A stretch of 64,000 bases of DNA from the NCBI GenBank assembly GCA_020465985.1, contig JAANYP010004373.1, positions 142,896 through 206,895 of the forward strand, given 5' to 3'. A program made the position numbers and the translations under genes. Numbering within the stretch: the first letter of the stretch is position 1; every line of letters starts with the position of its first letter. A model generated the notes under the pieces. It did not search any database. It saw only the letters and a list, made by a program, of their open reading frames with translations, and was not told the origin of the DNA. Shown piece by piece: positions 1 through 9,795 of this stretch. The stretch is from Centrapalus pauciflorus. Its lineage: Eukaryota > Streptophyta > Magnoliopsida > Asterales > Asteraceae.

Positions 1-1091
1 ATAAATTTTGGACAGGTTCAGTGAAATTCTGAACAAAGATTTAAAGATTTATAAAGCGGGTCCGATTTGATTTGACAGAGAACAGATTGACAAAATCCTG
101 AGATAAACTCAGGTGGCAGATTCATATATCTGTTTGACCAAGACCCAGACCAGTGAGTTATAGATATTCAGATTGAACATGCATAGATCCGATTGAGATA
201 TATTGTTGTTGATAGATTTATTGACATTCATTTATCAGCTGGATTGAGACCTGTGCACACCATGGATGGGTGTTGCCCAGTGGATCATGATAGCTATTTG
301 ACTATCTTTTCATATTGCATTTAATATTGCTTCAGACTTTGCTTTATGATTCATTGCTATCATGACTACTATAGACATATGCTTACATCATTGATCAGAC
401 ATTTGATAGATTGATTCAGCTTGACTAGCCCTTATGGTCTATTGTTCTAGACCCGGCTATTTCGCCAGTTCTTATGAACTTGGTAATGACCTCCGATGTT
501 CTGCCATATTGACTTACTGGTAGCTAGCCCAGTATGTGGCTGATCCCCACGATTTAAGCGTGAGTGTGGCTTGAACATCATCCGATTCTATGATTCTATA
601 TCTCAATCATGAGGGCTGTAGCGGCAGCCAAGACATATCACGCTTAGATTTATGACTCCGCTTGACACGCATGTTGATATTGAAAATCTATAAACTCACT
701 AAGCTTTGCTTACAGATGTTGCATTGATATTTTACAGGAAAAGGCAAAGGAAAGTCACCTGCCGGACCTAGTTCTTAGGTCTTACACGCTCAAGACAGAA
801 GTTTCATAGACCTCTACTCAGCGACCCCATTTTGGTACTAATTGGATGACGATATTATGGTGATCTGGGTAGATTTATTTTGATAATATGATGATATTAA
901 TTAGATTAGACTTGTGCTCCTTTATAAGTTAATTTAAAAACTTAATCTGTATTAAACTTAAATCTTAATAGCTTGTTCTGTAATTTAATTTTCCGCATTA
1001 TAATTACTCTATCTTAGTTATGGTTGATATCGTATTGCATGATGTGGGACCTAGACTGGTGAGAACTGCCCCGTAAGGGGTGGTCTTCACA
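1..1091 (+). repeat. 5' LTR of TE-A (right part only)
   Basis: Position 1 matches 7148 of the 3' LTR and collinearity holds to the terminal CTTCACA at 1091, just before the PBS. A likely 3' splice site, TTTTACAG, ends at 737 and a donor-like CTG/GTGAGAAC lies at 1058/1059. The first 1164 bp of the LTR lie left of the window. Confidence 0.95.
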
Positions 1092-1290
1092 GGATGGTAT
1101 CAGAGCACTAGTTTGAGTGAATCAAGTATTACGTAAGTATACTTGATCTCAAACTGAAGCAATACATATGTATCAATCATTTAGGTGGTTTGAACTGAGA
1201 TAGGATGTACAGACTATTAGGATGGGAAAAAGGGTACATAGATCTAAGTCTATAAACTGATAGTTAATTGATTTTAATTTTCAGTAGAAG
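1092..1290 (+). promoter_or_regulatory. TE-A leader with tRNA-iMet PBS
   Basis: TGGTATCAGAGC at 1095-1106 matches the complement of the 3' end of plant initiator tRNA-Met, the usual Tekay primer. The leader ends in a T-rich tract and TTTTCAG at 1278-1284, a good 3' splice site six bases before the gag ATG. Splicing from an LTR donor to this site would remove the PBS. Confidence 0.85.
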
Positions 1291-2874
1291 ATGTCAGGAT
1301 CAGGATCAGGTGACATACCAAGCAACATGACCCCACAACAAATGTTTGAGATGATGCAACAATTACTAGCACAACACTCAGAACAACAGAATAAGATTAT
1401 GCAAGAACAGTTTCAGGCCAGAGATGAGGCTGAAGCTAAAAGACGTAATGATAAGAAAAATAAGCGAAAAGATAAGCAAGTCCAGAATGAAGAATCTGAT
1501 TCTGATAATTCAAATCCAGAAACTCAAATAGCTCAGCCAAAAGGCTGCAAATTTAAAGATTTTAAAGCGAGCGGTGCCCTGAACTTCGAGGGTACTGTAG
1601 ATCCGATTCAGGCGATGGATTGGATCAGTCATACGGAAGAAATTTTTAGAATCTCTGACTGTTTAGATTCTAAGAAAGTGAGCTACGCGTCTGCGTTGTT
1701 TGTTGGAGCTGCTCGTGCATGGTGGAAGACACAGCGAAGTATCTATGGTGAGGAGGTGATTCAGACTTTAGAATGGGAGCAGTTTCTTGAAATGTTCAAT
1801 GCGAAATACTGCCCGATTGACCAACGAGATAAGATGGAGGTACAGTTGATGCAGTTGACTCAGGGAACGAAGACAGTTGACGAATACGAGCACGAATTCT
1901 CAAGACTATGCGGCTACTCTTCCTACCAAGTAGCTACCGAGGAAAGAAAGATGAATAGATTTCGTGTAGGACTCAATCCTAGATACAGACATCCCATGAG
2001 CGCGATCAAATACAAGAGTTACTTGGAAATGGTAGAAGCGGCTAGACAAATCGAGCGAGGTTACTTAGAGTACGGCGATCAGCTTTACGCTCCGTCTACT
2101 AACCCGATGAATCCGTCTCCTCCAAAGAAACAGCGATTTGGCAGATTCTTTAAGCCAAATAAATCTCAGTCTCAGCAATCCTATCAGCATAGTTCACAAT
2201 CGAAAGCGCAAGCCTACTCACTGACAAACGAGCCGCGATTCTGCAAGAGATGCAGAAAGTCTCACATGGGACTATGTAATCCGGATGACGTTACTTGCTT
2301 CGCGTGTAACATGATCGGTCATAGTAGTGAAGAATGTCCACAGCAGGGACGTGGATGTGCGAAATGTGGAAAGAGAGGGCACTTCATGTATCAGTGTCGT
2401 AGCGGACCACGTTATCAGCCACAGTCATCAGCTGGAGGGTCGACAGTTAAAAGTTCTGCTGCAACACCAACTGCAAGGACACGTGCGTTCCAAATAACGA
2501 CTGAAGAGGCGAGAGAAACACCTGACGTAGTCACCGGTACGTTTCTGTTAAATACGATACCTGCTCGCGTATTATTTGATTCTGGCGCAAGTCGTTCTTT
2601 CATATCGACTTCTTTTGCATCAAGATTATCTAAGTTCCCATCGAAGCTTCCTGTTGTACTTGACATTGAGACAGCCAGTAACAGCTATGTTATGGCTGAT
2701 TCTGTATATCGAAACTGCACATTACTTGTTGATAACATCGTATTCAATCTCGACCTCATCCCGATTCCTTTAAAAGAATTTGATGTCATCATCGGCATGG
2801 ATTGGTTAATGAACAACGAGGCCACAATTATCTGCAACCGACGAGTAATCAGAATCAAATCTTCAGACGGCTGA
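1291..2874 (+). CDS. TE-A gag and aspartic protease
   Basis: The 527-codon frame starts at the first ATG after the leader acceptor. Residues about 90-260 are a Retrotrans_gag capsid domain with the AWWKT and YCP signatures. Two CCHC zinc knuckles (CFACNMIGHSSEEC and CAKCGKRGHFMYQC, residues about 345-370) bind RNA. A retropepsin-like protease follows, with FDSGAS near residue 430 and IIGMDWL near 505. The frame stops at a TGA (2872-2874) just after the protease. The same frame then continues open into RT, so this is either one nonsense mutation (possibly CGA to TGA) or a readthrough site. Confidence 0.93.
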   Translation: MSGSGSGDIPSNMTPQQMFEMMQQLLAQHSEQQNKIMQEQFQARDEAEAKRRNDKKNKRKDKQVQNEESDSDNSNPETQIAQPKGCKFKDFKASGALNFEGTVDPIQAMDWISHTEEIFRISDCLDSKKVSYASALFVGAARAWWKTQRSIYGEEVIQTLEWEQFLEMFNAKYCPIDQRDKMEVQLMQLTQGTKTVDEYEHEFSRLCGYSSYQVATEERKMNRFRVGLNPRYRHPMSAIKYKSYLEMVEAARQIERGYLEYGDQLYAPSTNPMNPSPPKKQRFGRFFKPNKSQSQQSYQHSSQSKAQAYSLTNEPRFCKRCRKSHMGLCNPDDVTCFACNMIGHSSEECPQQGRGCAKCGKRGHFMYQCRSGPRYQPQSSAGGSTVKSSAATPTARTRAFQITTEEARETPDVVTGTFLLNTIPARVLFDSGASRSFISTSFASRLSKFPSKLPVVLDIETASNSYVMADSVYRNCTLLVDNIVFNLDLIPIPLKEFDVIIGMDWLMNNEATIICNRRVIRIKSSDG

Positions 2875-3714
2875 GTACTTGAGATCAAGGGCGAGAAGCG
2901 GAAAGGTGCGCATTGCTTTATATCTGTAGAAAAGGCTCACAAATACTTGTCTAAAGGTCACGAATCTTACCTTTGTTATACTCTATCTGAGTCCAGTTCT
3001 GAGAAGAAACCTTTATCCGATATTCCTATCGTCTGTGAGTTCCCAGACGTATTTCCTGACGATATTTCCGGAGTGCCACCGGAACGACAAGTCGAGTTCA
3101 GTATTGACTTGGCTCCTGGTGCGGCTCCTATCGCAAAAGCTCCATACAGACTTGCACCTGCAGAAATGCAGGAAATGTCAAAGCAACTGCAAGAACTGTT
3201 AGAGAAGGGGTTTATCCGACCAAGTTCTTCTCCGTGGGGTGCACCTGTTCTATTTGTTAAAAAGAAAGACGGAACTTTCCGTATGTACATCGACTACCGC
3301 GAGTTGAACAAAGTCACAATAAAGAATAAGTATCCTCTGCCCAGAATTGATGATCTATTTGATCAGCTACAAGGAGCCAGCTATTTCTCAAAAATCGATC
3401 TTCGTTCTGGGTATCATCAATTAAAAGTCAGAGATGAGGATATCCCGAAAACAGCCTTCCGAACAAGATACGGTCATTACGAATTTCTTGTAATGCCGTT
3501 CGGCTTAACGAATGCACCAGCGGCGTTCATGGATCTCATGAATCGCGTGTGCAGACCAATGTTGGATAAATCAGTTATCGTGTTCATAGACGATATTCTG
3601 ATTTACTCCAAAACGGAGGCTGATCATGCTATTCATTTGCGGCAATTGCTAGAGTTACTAAGAAAAGAAAGACTCTATGCAAAATTTTCTAAGTGCGAAT
3701 TCTGGCTCAGACAG
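2875..3714 (+). CDS. TE-A pol, first part: reverse transcriptase palm and fingers
   Basis: This continues the gag-protease frame after the TGA; the first ATG is at 2947. It encodes the RT N-terminal half: the linker around PPERQVEFSIDL, SPWGAPVLFVKKKDG, IDYRELN, FSKIDLRSGYHQ, FGLTNAPAAFMDLMN, and the catalytic VFIDDILIYS. A Tyr stands where Tekay RTs usually have Cys just before IDYRELN. The exon ends on a codon boundary at CTCAGACAG, directly before a GT that starts the proposed intron. It joins in frame to the segment at 3805. Confidence 0.92.
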
Positions 3715-3804
3715 GTATAATCTCTAATATATATGTCTTGAGCTGTTTCCTTAACTATTCTATGATTCACCTCAGAATTTGAATTTCTATCTTGATTCTT
3801 ATAG
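3715..3804 (+). other. Probable 90-bp spliceosomal intron inside TE-A RT
   Basis: The segment begins GTATAA after ACAG and ends TTCTTATAG. It is AT/T-rich, has a branch-point-like CTTAAC near 3750, and carries an in-frame TAA. The flanking codons read ...WLRQ/IQFLGHVV, the uninterrupted RT sequence seen in TE-E (WLREVQFLGHVV), which lacks the insert. Its length is a multiple of three and it sits in phase 0. A non-spliced insertion is the alternative. Confidence 0.8.
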
Positions 3805-5946
3805 ATCCAGTTCCTTGGCCATGTTGTTTCTGGCGAAGGAATTTCCGTTGATCCTTCGAAAGTCGAGGCCGTTCAGAAATGGCAAACACCTCGCAATGCC
3901 TCTGAAATCCGAAGTTTCCTTGGATTGGCCGGTTATTATCGGCGATTCATAAAGGACTTCTCAAAGATTTCTGTGCCGCTTACAATGCTAACCCGAAAGA
4001 ATACTCCTTTCGTTTGGACCGATAAACAGCAAGAGGCATTCGATATTCTGAAGCAAAAGTTGATTCAAGCGCCGATCCTAGCCTTGCCAGAAGGTAATGA
4101 TGATTTCGTCGTCTATAGCGATGCCTCTGGTACTGGCTTAGGATGTGTTCTGATGCAAAGGGGAAAAGTAATTGCCTATGCTTCAAGGCAATTAAAAGAT
4201 TATGAGAAAAGTGCACCAACTCATGATCTTGAGTTGGCTGCCGTCACCTTTGCTCTGAAAATCTGGCGGCATTATCTTTATGGGACTCGGTGTCAGCTCT
4301 ACACCGATCATAAGAGTCTCAAATACCTTTTCACTCAAAAAGATCTGAATATGAAACAGCGTCGATCCTTGGAGCTTATCAAAGATTATGACTGCGAGAT
4401 CTTATATCATCCCGGCAAAGCAAATGTTGTCGCGGATGCGTTGAGTAGAAAAGTATATCCAGAAAAGTGCTGTTATGCCCTAACTCCAGTTATATTCTCT
4501 TCTGATCTTATTGAAGATATTCGAGTTGCTCAAGCTGAAGCATTGAAAGAAGAGAACATAGATTCTGAAAATCTAAAAGGGCAACTACAATTTCTGACTC
4601 TGAACCATTTGGGACTTCACTGTCTCAAGGGAAACCGAATCTGGGTTCCTAAGTATGGTTCAATCCGTAGCACTCTTCTATCCGAAGCTCATCAGTCCAA
4701 GTTATCTGTTCATCCTGGCAGCTCAAAGATGTACTTTGATCTGAAAGCTGACTATTGGTGGCCAGGAATGAAGAAAGACATCGGAAAATGTGTTGAAAGC
4801 TGTAAAGTATGTCAGATGGTTAAGGCAGAACACCAGAAACCCTTCGGGGATATGCAACCACTGCCAGTTCCTGAATGGAAGTGGGAGCATATAACAATGG
4901 ACTTCATTACGAAGCTGCCAAAGACCAAAAGACAGCACGACTCCATCTGGGTAGTCGTTGACCGATTAACGAAATCAGCACATTTCATTCCGATGAAAGA
5001 AACATATTCTCTCGATAGATTGGCGCAGCTGTATATCTCTGAAATTATTTCTCGTCACGGTGTGCCGAAGTCTATCGTATCTGATCGTGATAGTCGTTTC
5101 ACATCCAGATTCTGGCAAGCTCTACAAGAAGGGATGGGTACTCGGATTTCTATGAGTACTGCTTATCATCCAAATGCAGATGGCCAGAGTGAGCGTACTA
5201 TCTTAACTCTTGAAGATATGCTTCGTGCCTGCGTTCTTGATTTAGGTGGTAACTGGGATGACCACTTGCCGTTGGTCGAATTTTCATACAATAACAGTTA
5301 TCATTCTACAATCAAGATGGCTCCTTTTGAAGCTTTGTACGGAAGAAAGTGCAGAACTCGTACCTGTTGGCGCGAAACAGGCGAATCACCAATAGCGGGT
5401 CCTGCCCTTCTACAGTTGACTCACGAAAAGATTCAACTCGTTAGAAGGAATATTCTTGAAGCTCAAAGCAGGCAGAAGTCATATTATGATAATCGGCATA
5501 GATCAATCAGTTTTGCAGTTAACGATTGGGTGATGCTGAAAGTATCTCCAATGAAGAATGTGGTGCGGTTCATTAAAAGAAACAAGCTAGCTCCGAGATT
5601 TATTGGTCCGTTCAAGATTGTGGAAAAGATTGGAAATCAATCTTATCGTCTTGAACTACCGGCTGACTTAGCTGGAATACATCCTGTATTTCATGTCAGT
5701 CATCTGAGAAAGAGTTTAGCTGACGAAAGGGAAGTTCAAATACCACATGTTAACCTGCAGATTGATGAGAAGCTTCGCGTGGTTGAAGAGCCAGAACGTA
5801 TTCTGGACTCGAAGACCAAAAAGCTTCGGAATAAAGAGATACAGATGGTGCTCGTCCAGTGGAAACACCACAAAGGTTCGCATCAGTCTTGGGAATCGAG
5901 AGATGTTATGAAAGCTACTTATCCAAGTCTGTTCGAACATAGCTAA
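3805..5946 (+). CDS. TE-A pol, second part: RT end, RNase H, integrase, chromodomain
   Basis: The 713 codons lie in the same frame as 1291 and 2875. Domains in order: RT connection (QFLGHVVSGEGI, GYYRRFIKDFS), RNase H (YSDASGTGLGCVL, THDLELAAVTFAL, YTDHKSLKYLF, NVVADALSR), and integrase. The integrase has an HHCC finger (HPGSSKMY..., CKVCQ) and DDE core residues in MDFITKLPK, SDRDSRFTSRFW and GQSERT. A C-terminal chromodomain holds PERILDSKTKKLRNK and VQWKHHKG. Chromodomains of this clade are thought to steer integration to heterochromatin. No lesion is visible; the stop is TAA. Confidence 0.94.
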   Translation: MQFLGHVVSGEGISVDPSKVEAVQKWQTPRNASEIRSFLGLAGYYRRFIKDFSKISVPLTMLTRKNTPFVWTDKQQEAFDILKQKLIQAPILALPEGNDDFVVYSDASGTGLGCVLMQRGKVIAYASRQLKDYEKSAPTHDLELAAVTFALKIWRHYLYGTRCQLYTDHKSLKYLFTQKDLNMKQRRSLELIKDYDCEILYHPGKANVVADALSRKVYPEKCCYALTPVIFSSDLIEDIRVAQAEALKEENIDSENLKGQLQFLTLNHLGLHCLKGNRIWVPKYGSIRSTLLSEAHQSKLSVHPGSSKMYFDLKADYWWPGMKKDIGKCVESCKVCQMVKAEHQKPFGDMQPLPVPEWKWEHITMDFITKLPKTKRQHDSIWVVVDRLTKSAHFIPMKETYSLDRLAQLYISEIISRHGVPKSIVSDRDSRFTSRFWQALQEGMGTRISMSTAYHPNADGQSERTILTLEDMLRACVLDLGGNWDDHLPLVEFSYNNSYHSTIKMAPFEALYGRKCRTRTCWRETGESPIAGPALLQLTHEKIQLVRRNILEAQSRQKSYYDNRHRSISFAVNDWVMLKVSPMKNVVRFIKRNKLAPRFIGPFKIVEKIGNQSYRLELPADLAGIHPVFHVSHLRKSLADEREVQIPHVNLQIDEKLRVVEEPERILDSKTKKLRNKEIQMVLVQWKHHKGSHQSWESRDVMKATYPSLFEHS

Positions 5947-5961
5947 CTTCGGGGACGAAGT
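5946..5961 (+). other. Post-pol hairpin of TE-A
   Basis: ACTTCG, loop GGGA, CGAAGT: a perfect 6-bp stem overlapping the pol stop codon. TE-B and TE-E have an 8-bp stem with different paired bases at the same place, so the pairing covaries. I recall similar GGGGACGAA words upstream of the 3' LTR in other plant Tekay elements. Confidence 0.7.
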
Positions 5962-6210
5962 TTGTGCGTGGTGGAGCCCATTCTGTAACAACCTAACTTT
6001 TGATCTAGTCGTAAATTCAGTAATATTTTGAGCCGATAATGTAATAATGTTACATTATTTGAATTATAATTTAAATAAGTTATGAAATATTTAATTAAAT
6101 TATATATCTATTTATATTATGAATTAATAAATTATTAAAGATAATTAAATAAAAGAGATATAATATACAAAAATGAGAGTGGGTTAGCTAGCAAATATAA
6201 CTAGATGAAG

Positions 6211-6218
6211 TATATAAA
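6211..6218 (+). promoter_or_regulatory. TATA box in TE-A LTR
   Basis: TATATAAA about 230 bp into the LTR, followed by a long CT-rich stretch typical of plant transcript starts. The same box occurs reversed in TE-P at 60331-60338. Confidence 0.7.
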
Positions 6219-6590
6219 CGTGATTTATTAATTAAAATTTCAGATTCTCTCTCTCTCTACCCTCTCTCTCTACTCTCTCTCTACCTTCTCTCTAAATTAT
6301 CTCCTAAACCGACCGTCCGATTATCAAGATATATATACCGTTAGAAAGATCTCGGAGAATACTACACGAATATACTATTTCCTGCGTGAGTTCATACGAA
6401 TTGAGGTAAGATTTTATATTTTTACGTTTTTATATATATTCGGTATTTTCGAATCTGTTAAGTTTTATGAAATTTAAAGCTATTTTATGGAATTTAACTA
6501 GAATAAGTATAATATAATCGAACATAGGCTTAATATTGATCATATTTGTGATTTATGCCTTAGAAATCCATGTTTTAGAGTTGTAAATAT

Positions 6591-6895
6591 GATCAGATTC
6601 GAGAATGTTAAGAACAGATTCGAATGAGTGAATTTCGAATCTAAGCCATTAGATTCGAATGGCTATGCTTCGATTCTGTATCCTTAGACTCGAGTTGTGT
6701 GTGGGTTTCGAACCTATGTATGGTTCGAATCTATGGATGGCTTGAATCTATATCACTAATTCGAATCTATTCCCTAGAATCTATTTTGTATGTGCTTCGA
6801 ATCTAAGCCATTAGATTCGAATGATAGGTGTTTCGAATCTAATACCCCAAACTCGAATGTATATGTTCGAATCTATCATCCTAGATTCGAATATG
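6591..6895 (+). repeat. Irregular array of TTCGAATCTA words and their complements
   Basis: About 15 occurrences of ATTCGAAT/TTCGAATCTA/TAGATTCGAA in both directions at 10-35 bp spacing. Some pair as hairpins, for example TTCGAATCTA and TAGATTCGAA separated by AGCCAT (near 6633 and 6799). The array lies inside the proposed first leader intron and recurs in TE-P. Confidence 0.8.
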
Positions 6896-6988
6896 TATGA
6901 AAGTATGATTTTGTTCCTAGCCTAAGATTAAGTTATTAAACAACCTATTATAATTAAAAGTATAATATGGTTATGATAAAACTCACAA

Positions 6989-6992
<4 letters not shown>

Positions 6993-7039
<47 letters not shown>
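6993..7039. repeat. TA microsatellite in TE-A 3' LTR
   Basis: About 23 uninterrupted TA units. The 5' LTR equivalent is left of the window. Confidence 0.95.
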
Positions 7040-7043
<4 letters not shown>

Positions 7044-8238
7044 CGACCTTTTGAGAATATTAAATGAGTTATGAACAAACAAGCTATCAGAATCAGATAA
7101 AATAAAGATTTAAATATAAAAGACTGATATTAATATGATTTGATATGATAAATTTTGGACAGGTTCAGTGAAATTCTGAACAAAGATTTAAAGATTTATA
7201 AAGCGGGTCCGATTTGATTTGACAGAGAACAGATTGACAAAATCCTGAGATAAACTCAGGTGGCAGATTCATATATCTGTTTGACCAAGACCCAGACCAG
7301 TGAGTTATAGATATTCAGATTGAACATGCATAGATCCGATTGAGATATATTGTTGTTGATAGATTTATTGACATTCATTTATCAGCTGGATTGAGACCTG
7401 TGCACACCATGGATGGGTGTTGCCCAGTGGATCATGATAGCTATTTGACTATCTTTTCATATTGCATTTAATATTGCTTCAGACTTTGCTTTATGATTCA
7501 TTGCTATCATGACTACTATAGACATATGCTTACATCATTGATCAGACATTTGATAGATTGATTCAGCTTGACTAGCCCTTATGGTCTATTGTTGTAGACC
7601 CGTCTATTTCGCCAGTTCTTATGAACTTGGTAATGACCTCCGATGTTCTGCCATATTGACTTACTGGTAGCTAGCCCAGTATGTGGCTGATCCCCACGAT
7701 TTAAGCGTGAGTGTGGCTTGAACATCATCCGATTCTATGATTCTATATCTCAATCATGAGGGCTGTAGCGGCAGCCAAGACATATCACGCTTAGATTTAT
7801 GACTCCGCTTGACACGCATGTTGATATTGAAAATCTATAAACTCACTAAGCTTTGCTTACAGATGTTGCATTGATATTTTACAGGAAAAGGCAAAGGAAA
7901 GTCACCTGCCGGACCTAGTTCTTAGGTCTTACACGCTCAAGACAGAAGTTTCATAGACCTCTACTCAGCGACCCCATTTTGGTACTAATTGGATGACGAT
8001 ATTATGGTGATCTGGGTAGATTTATTTTGATAATATGATGATATTAATTAGATTAGACTTGTTCTCCTTTATAAGTTAATTTAAAAACTTAATCTGTATT
8101 AAACTTAAATCTTAATAGCTTGTACTGTAATTTAATTTTCCGCATTATAATTACTCTATCTTAGTTATGGTTGATATCGTATTGCATGATGTGGGACCTA
8201 GACTGGTGAGAACTGCCCCGTAAGGGGTGGTCTTCACA

Positions 8239-8385
8239 GGTCCGAATATGGCTTAAGGAGGGGTCCGAAATTCACCTAAGTAAGGTCTGAATTGGACCGA
8301 AATGAGGTCCGAATTAGGATGATGAGAGGTCCGAAATTGCTGCCTATGTGGTCCGAAATGCTACAGTAGTAATCCGAAATACAGC
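8239..8385. repeat. GGTCCGAAAT word array in TE-D leader
   Basis: Eight variants of GGTCCGAA(A/T)T at 13-25 bp spacing (GGTCCGAATA, GGTCCGAAAT, GGTCTGAATT, ACCGAAATGA, GGTCCGAATT, GGTCCGAAAT twice, AATCCGAAAT). The first begins at the TE-A insertion point, so TE-A landed in or at the edge of the array. Confidence 0.8.
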
Positions 8386-8810
8386 AGGTTTTTTTACGAT
8401 TTCTAAGGCAGAATGAGCAGAATTCGATTTTTATCAGTTTTAAAGCCTGAAAACAGTTCTAAATGATTTATAAACTATTTTAAACACTTTTGGTGATTTA
8501 AAACAACCTAAAAAACACTTAAAAATAGCATGAACACGTGAAAAACCCCACTCAAACAACCCATATTTTCAAACTTAATAATGGTCGATTCTTGATGATT
8601 TTAACAAAGATATGGAACTAAATGAGTTTAAAATCAGTAGAGAATGATAATGTGATGTTTATATAACCATTATAACATAAGAAACACGAAAAAACAAGGG
8701 AAATGAAGATCTAACCGACATGAGATGAAGAACACGAAGAACACGTTTAAAAACCCAGCAGAATCCGAGCAAGTCAGTTTAAATCCACCCCTCTGAGCTC
8801 TGATACCAAT
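8239..8810 (-). mobile_element. TE-D copia leader remnant with PBS
   Basis: On the minus strand this is the start of a copia internal region: PBS TGGTATCAGAGC (complement of 8797-8808) two bases from the LTR, then about 560 bp of non-coding leader running left to where TE-A is inserted. No gag frame is visible, so the coding part must lie left of the window or be lost. Confidence 0.75.
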
Positions 8811-9155
8811 TGTAATAATGTATTCCCGTATATTTTCAGCACCACAATGATATTCTTATCAAACACATGAAGAATCAAGCTCAATAAATGTGTAATGATA
8901 AAGAAGAAGACAATATGAATGTTGAGAGAACAAGGAACAGTGGCAGCTGGATATATAATTCAAATGTCAACCGTGTTACAAAAAGTAACCCTAGGAGCCT
9001 TTTCTAGGCTCCTTTAATTAACTTTCACACAATGGCACATTTGGCCCCTAGACTATTACATAAACATAAATTACATAGAAATTAAATACAAGACAAATTA
9101 CAAAGACAATAAATATTACAAAACAACTCCTAGGATCGAAATAATAAATCTAACA
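8811..9155 (-). repeat. 5' LTR of copia TE-D
   Basis: 345 bp. On the minus strand it begins TGTTAGATTTATTATTTCG and ends ATTACA next to the PBS. The short LTR and the T-TGGTATCAGAGC junction fit a Tork-like copia. It interrupts the 3' part of TE-C. Confidence 0.8.
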
Positions 9156-9584
9156 TGTTGGGTCTGCAACTCAAGTTAGATCTTCTCTTCCACAAGTAAA
9201 GCAGGCCATTAAGGATCTAAAGAGAATTTTTGATCCTGAGTCAATAAGGAAGGATATAGAAGATGCCAAGGAGATGAAGATTGCACAAGTTGATCTGTTT
9301 GTCAAATCAAAGACTTACAGAATCAGGTTTGCAAATGGATCGGTATGTTCTTCAATTTTGAATTTTATGATCTTCCAAAGGCTATGTTACTTCAGATGAG
9401 ATCAGTAAGAATATACTGTGATAGAGAAGATATGAAGAAAGAAGTTTTGAAGGCAGTCAATCAGAAACTTGCACAGTTGTAAGTTTTTGAAAGCCTTAGT
9501 TTGTAAATAACAGTTTACTTATTTTATTTCCTTATTTGTATAGAACTTAAAGTCTTGTGTAAAGAATTTAAGTTAGGGGGAGAT
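9156..9584 (+). pseudogene. TE-C: decayed 3' ORF tail and PPT
   Basis: Two frames read as one broken coding tail. The first is a lysine-rich stretch with QVKQAIKDLKRIF and KTYRIRFANGS. The second is FYDLPKAMLL...MKKEVLKAVNQKLAQL ending at a TAA at 9480-9482, so at least one frameshift lies near 9350. I do not recognise the protein. It precedes a clean polypurine tract (TTAGGGGGAGA, 9573-9583) and an LTR, so it is probably an accessory ORF 3' of pol in a copia element. The upstream part of TE-C lies beyond TE-D and TE-A, outside the window. Confidence 0.55.
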
Positions 9585-9604
9585 TGTTGGGAAATATTCT
9601 AAGT

Positions 9605-9795
9605 AGTTCAAACTGTTAGTTAGATTTCTCAGACTGTTAGTAGATTTTTTATGTAAGTACAAAGTTCATGCTGTTAGTTGAAGAAGTTCGAGCTGCTAGT
9701 ACAAAAGTTCAAGCTGCCAGAGTAAATTAACTCAAGCTGCTCTGCTCAAGCTGCTAAGTGATTCAAGCTGCTCAACAGTTTCATAAACAGAAAGT
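9605..9795 (+). repeat. TTCAAGCTGCT word array in TE-C LTR
   Basis: About eight variants of (T/C)TCAAGCTGCT(AGT) and GTTCAAACTGTTAG, spaced 12-30 bp, in the first 200 bp of the LTR (U3). They may be promoter elements. Confidence 0.65.

Larger units (their letters stand above)
1..8238 (+). mobile_element. TE-A: near-complete Ty3/Gypsy Tekay (Del) chromovirus
   Basis: The order is partial 5' LTR, tRNA-iMet PBS, gag, protease, RT, RNase H, integrase, chromodomain, 3' LTR. The long LTR (2255 bp), integrase upstream of a C-terminal chromodomain, and iMet primer fit the Tekay/Del clade. The two LTRs align without gaps over the 1091 bp available and I count four substitutions (about 0.4 percent). 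That suggests insertion within a few hundred thousand years at commonly assumed plant rates. The element lies in the leader of TE-D. The left end and left target duplication are outside the window; the right flank begins GGTCC. Confidence 0.95.
5984..8238 (+). repeat. 3' LTR of TE-A
   Basis: 2255 bp, TGTAACAACC to GGTCTTCACA. In order it holds a TATA box (6211-6218), a CT-rich transcript start region (about 6245-6300), a 5' splice site GAG/GTAAGATTT (6405/6406), the TTCGAAT word array, a TA microsatellite, and a 3' splice site TTTTACAG/G (7884/7885). The sequence before it lacks a long purine run; GGTGGAG at 5970-5976 is the best PPT candidate. Confidence 0.93.
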
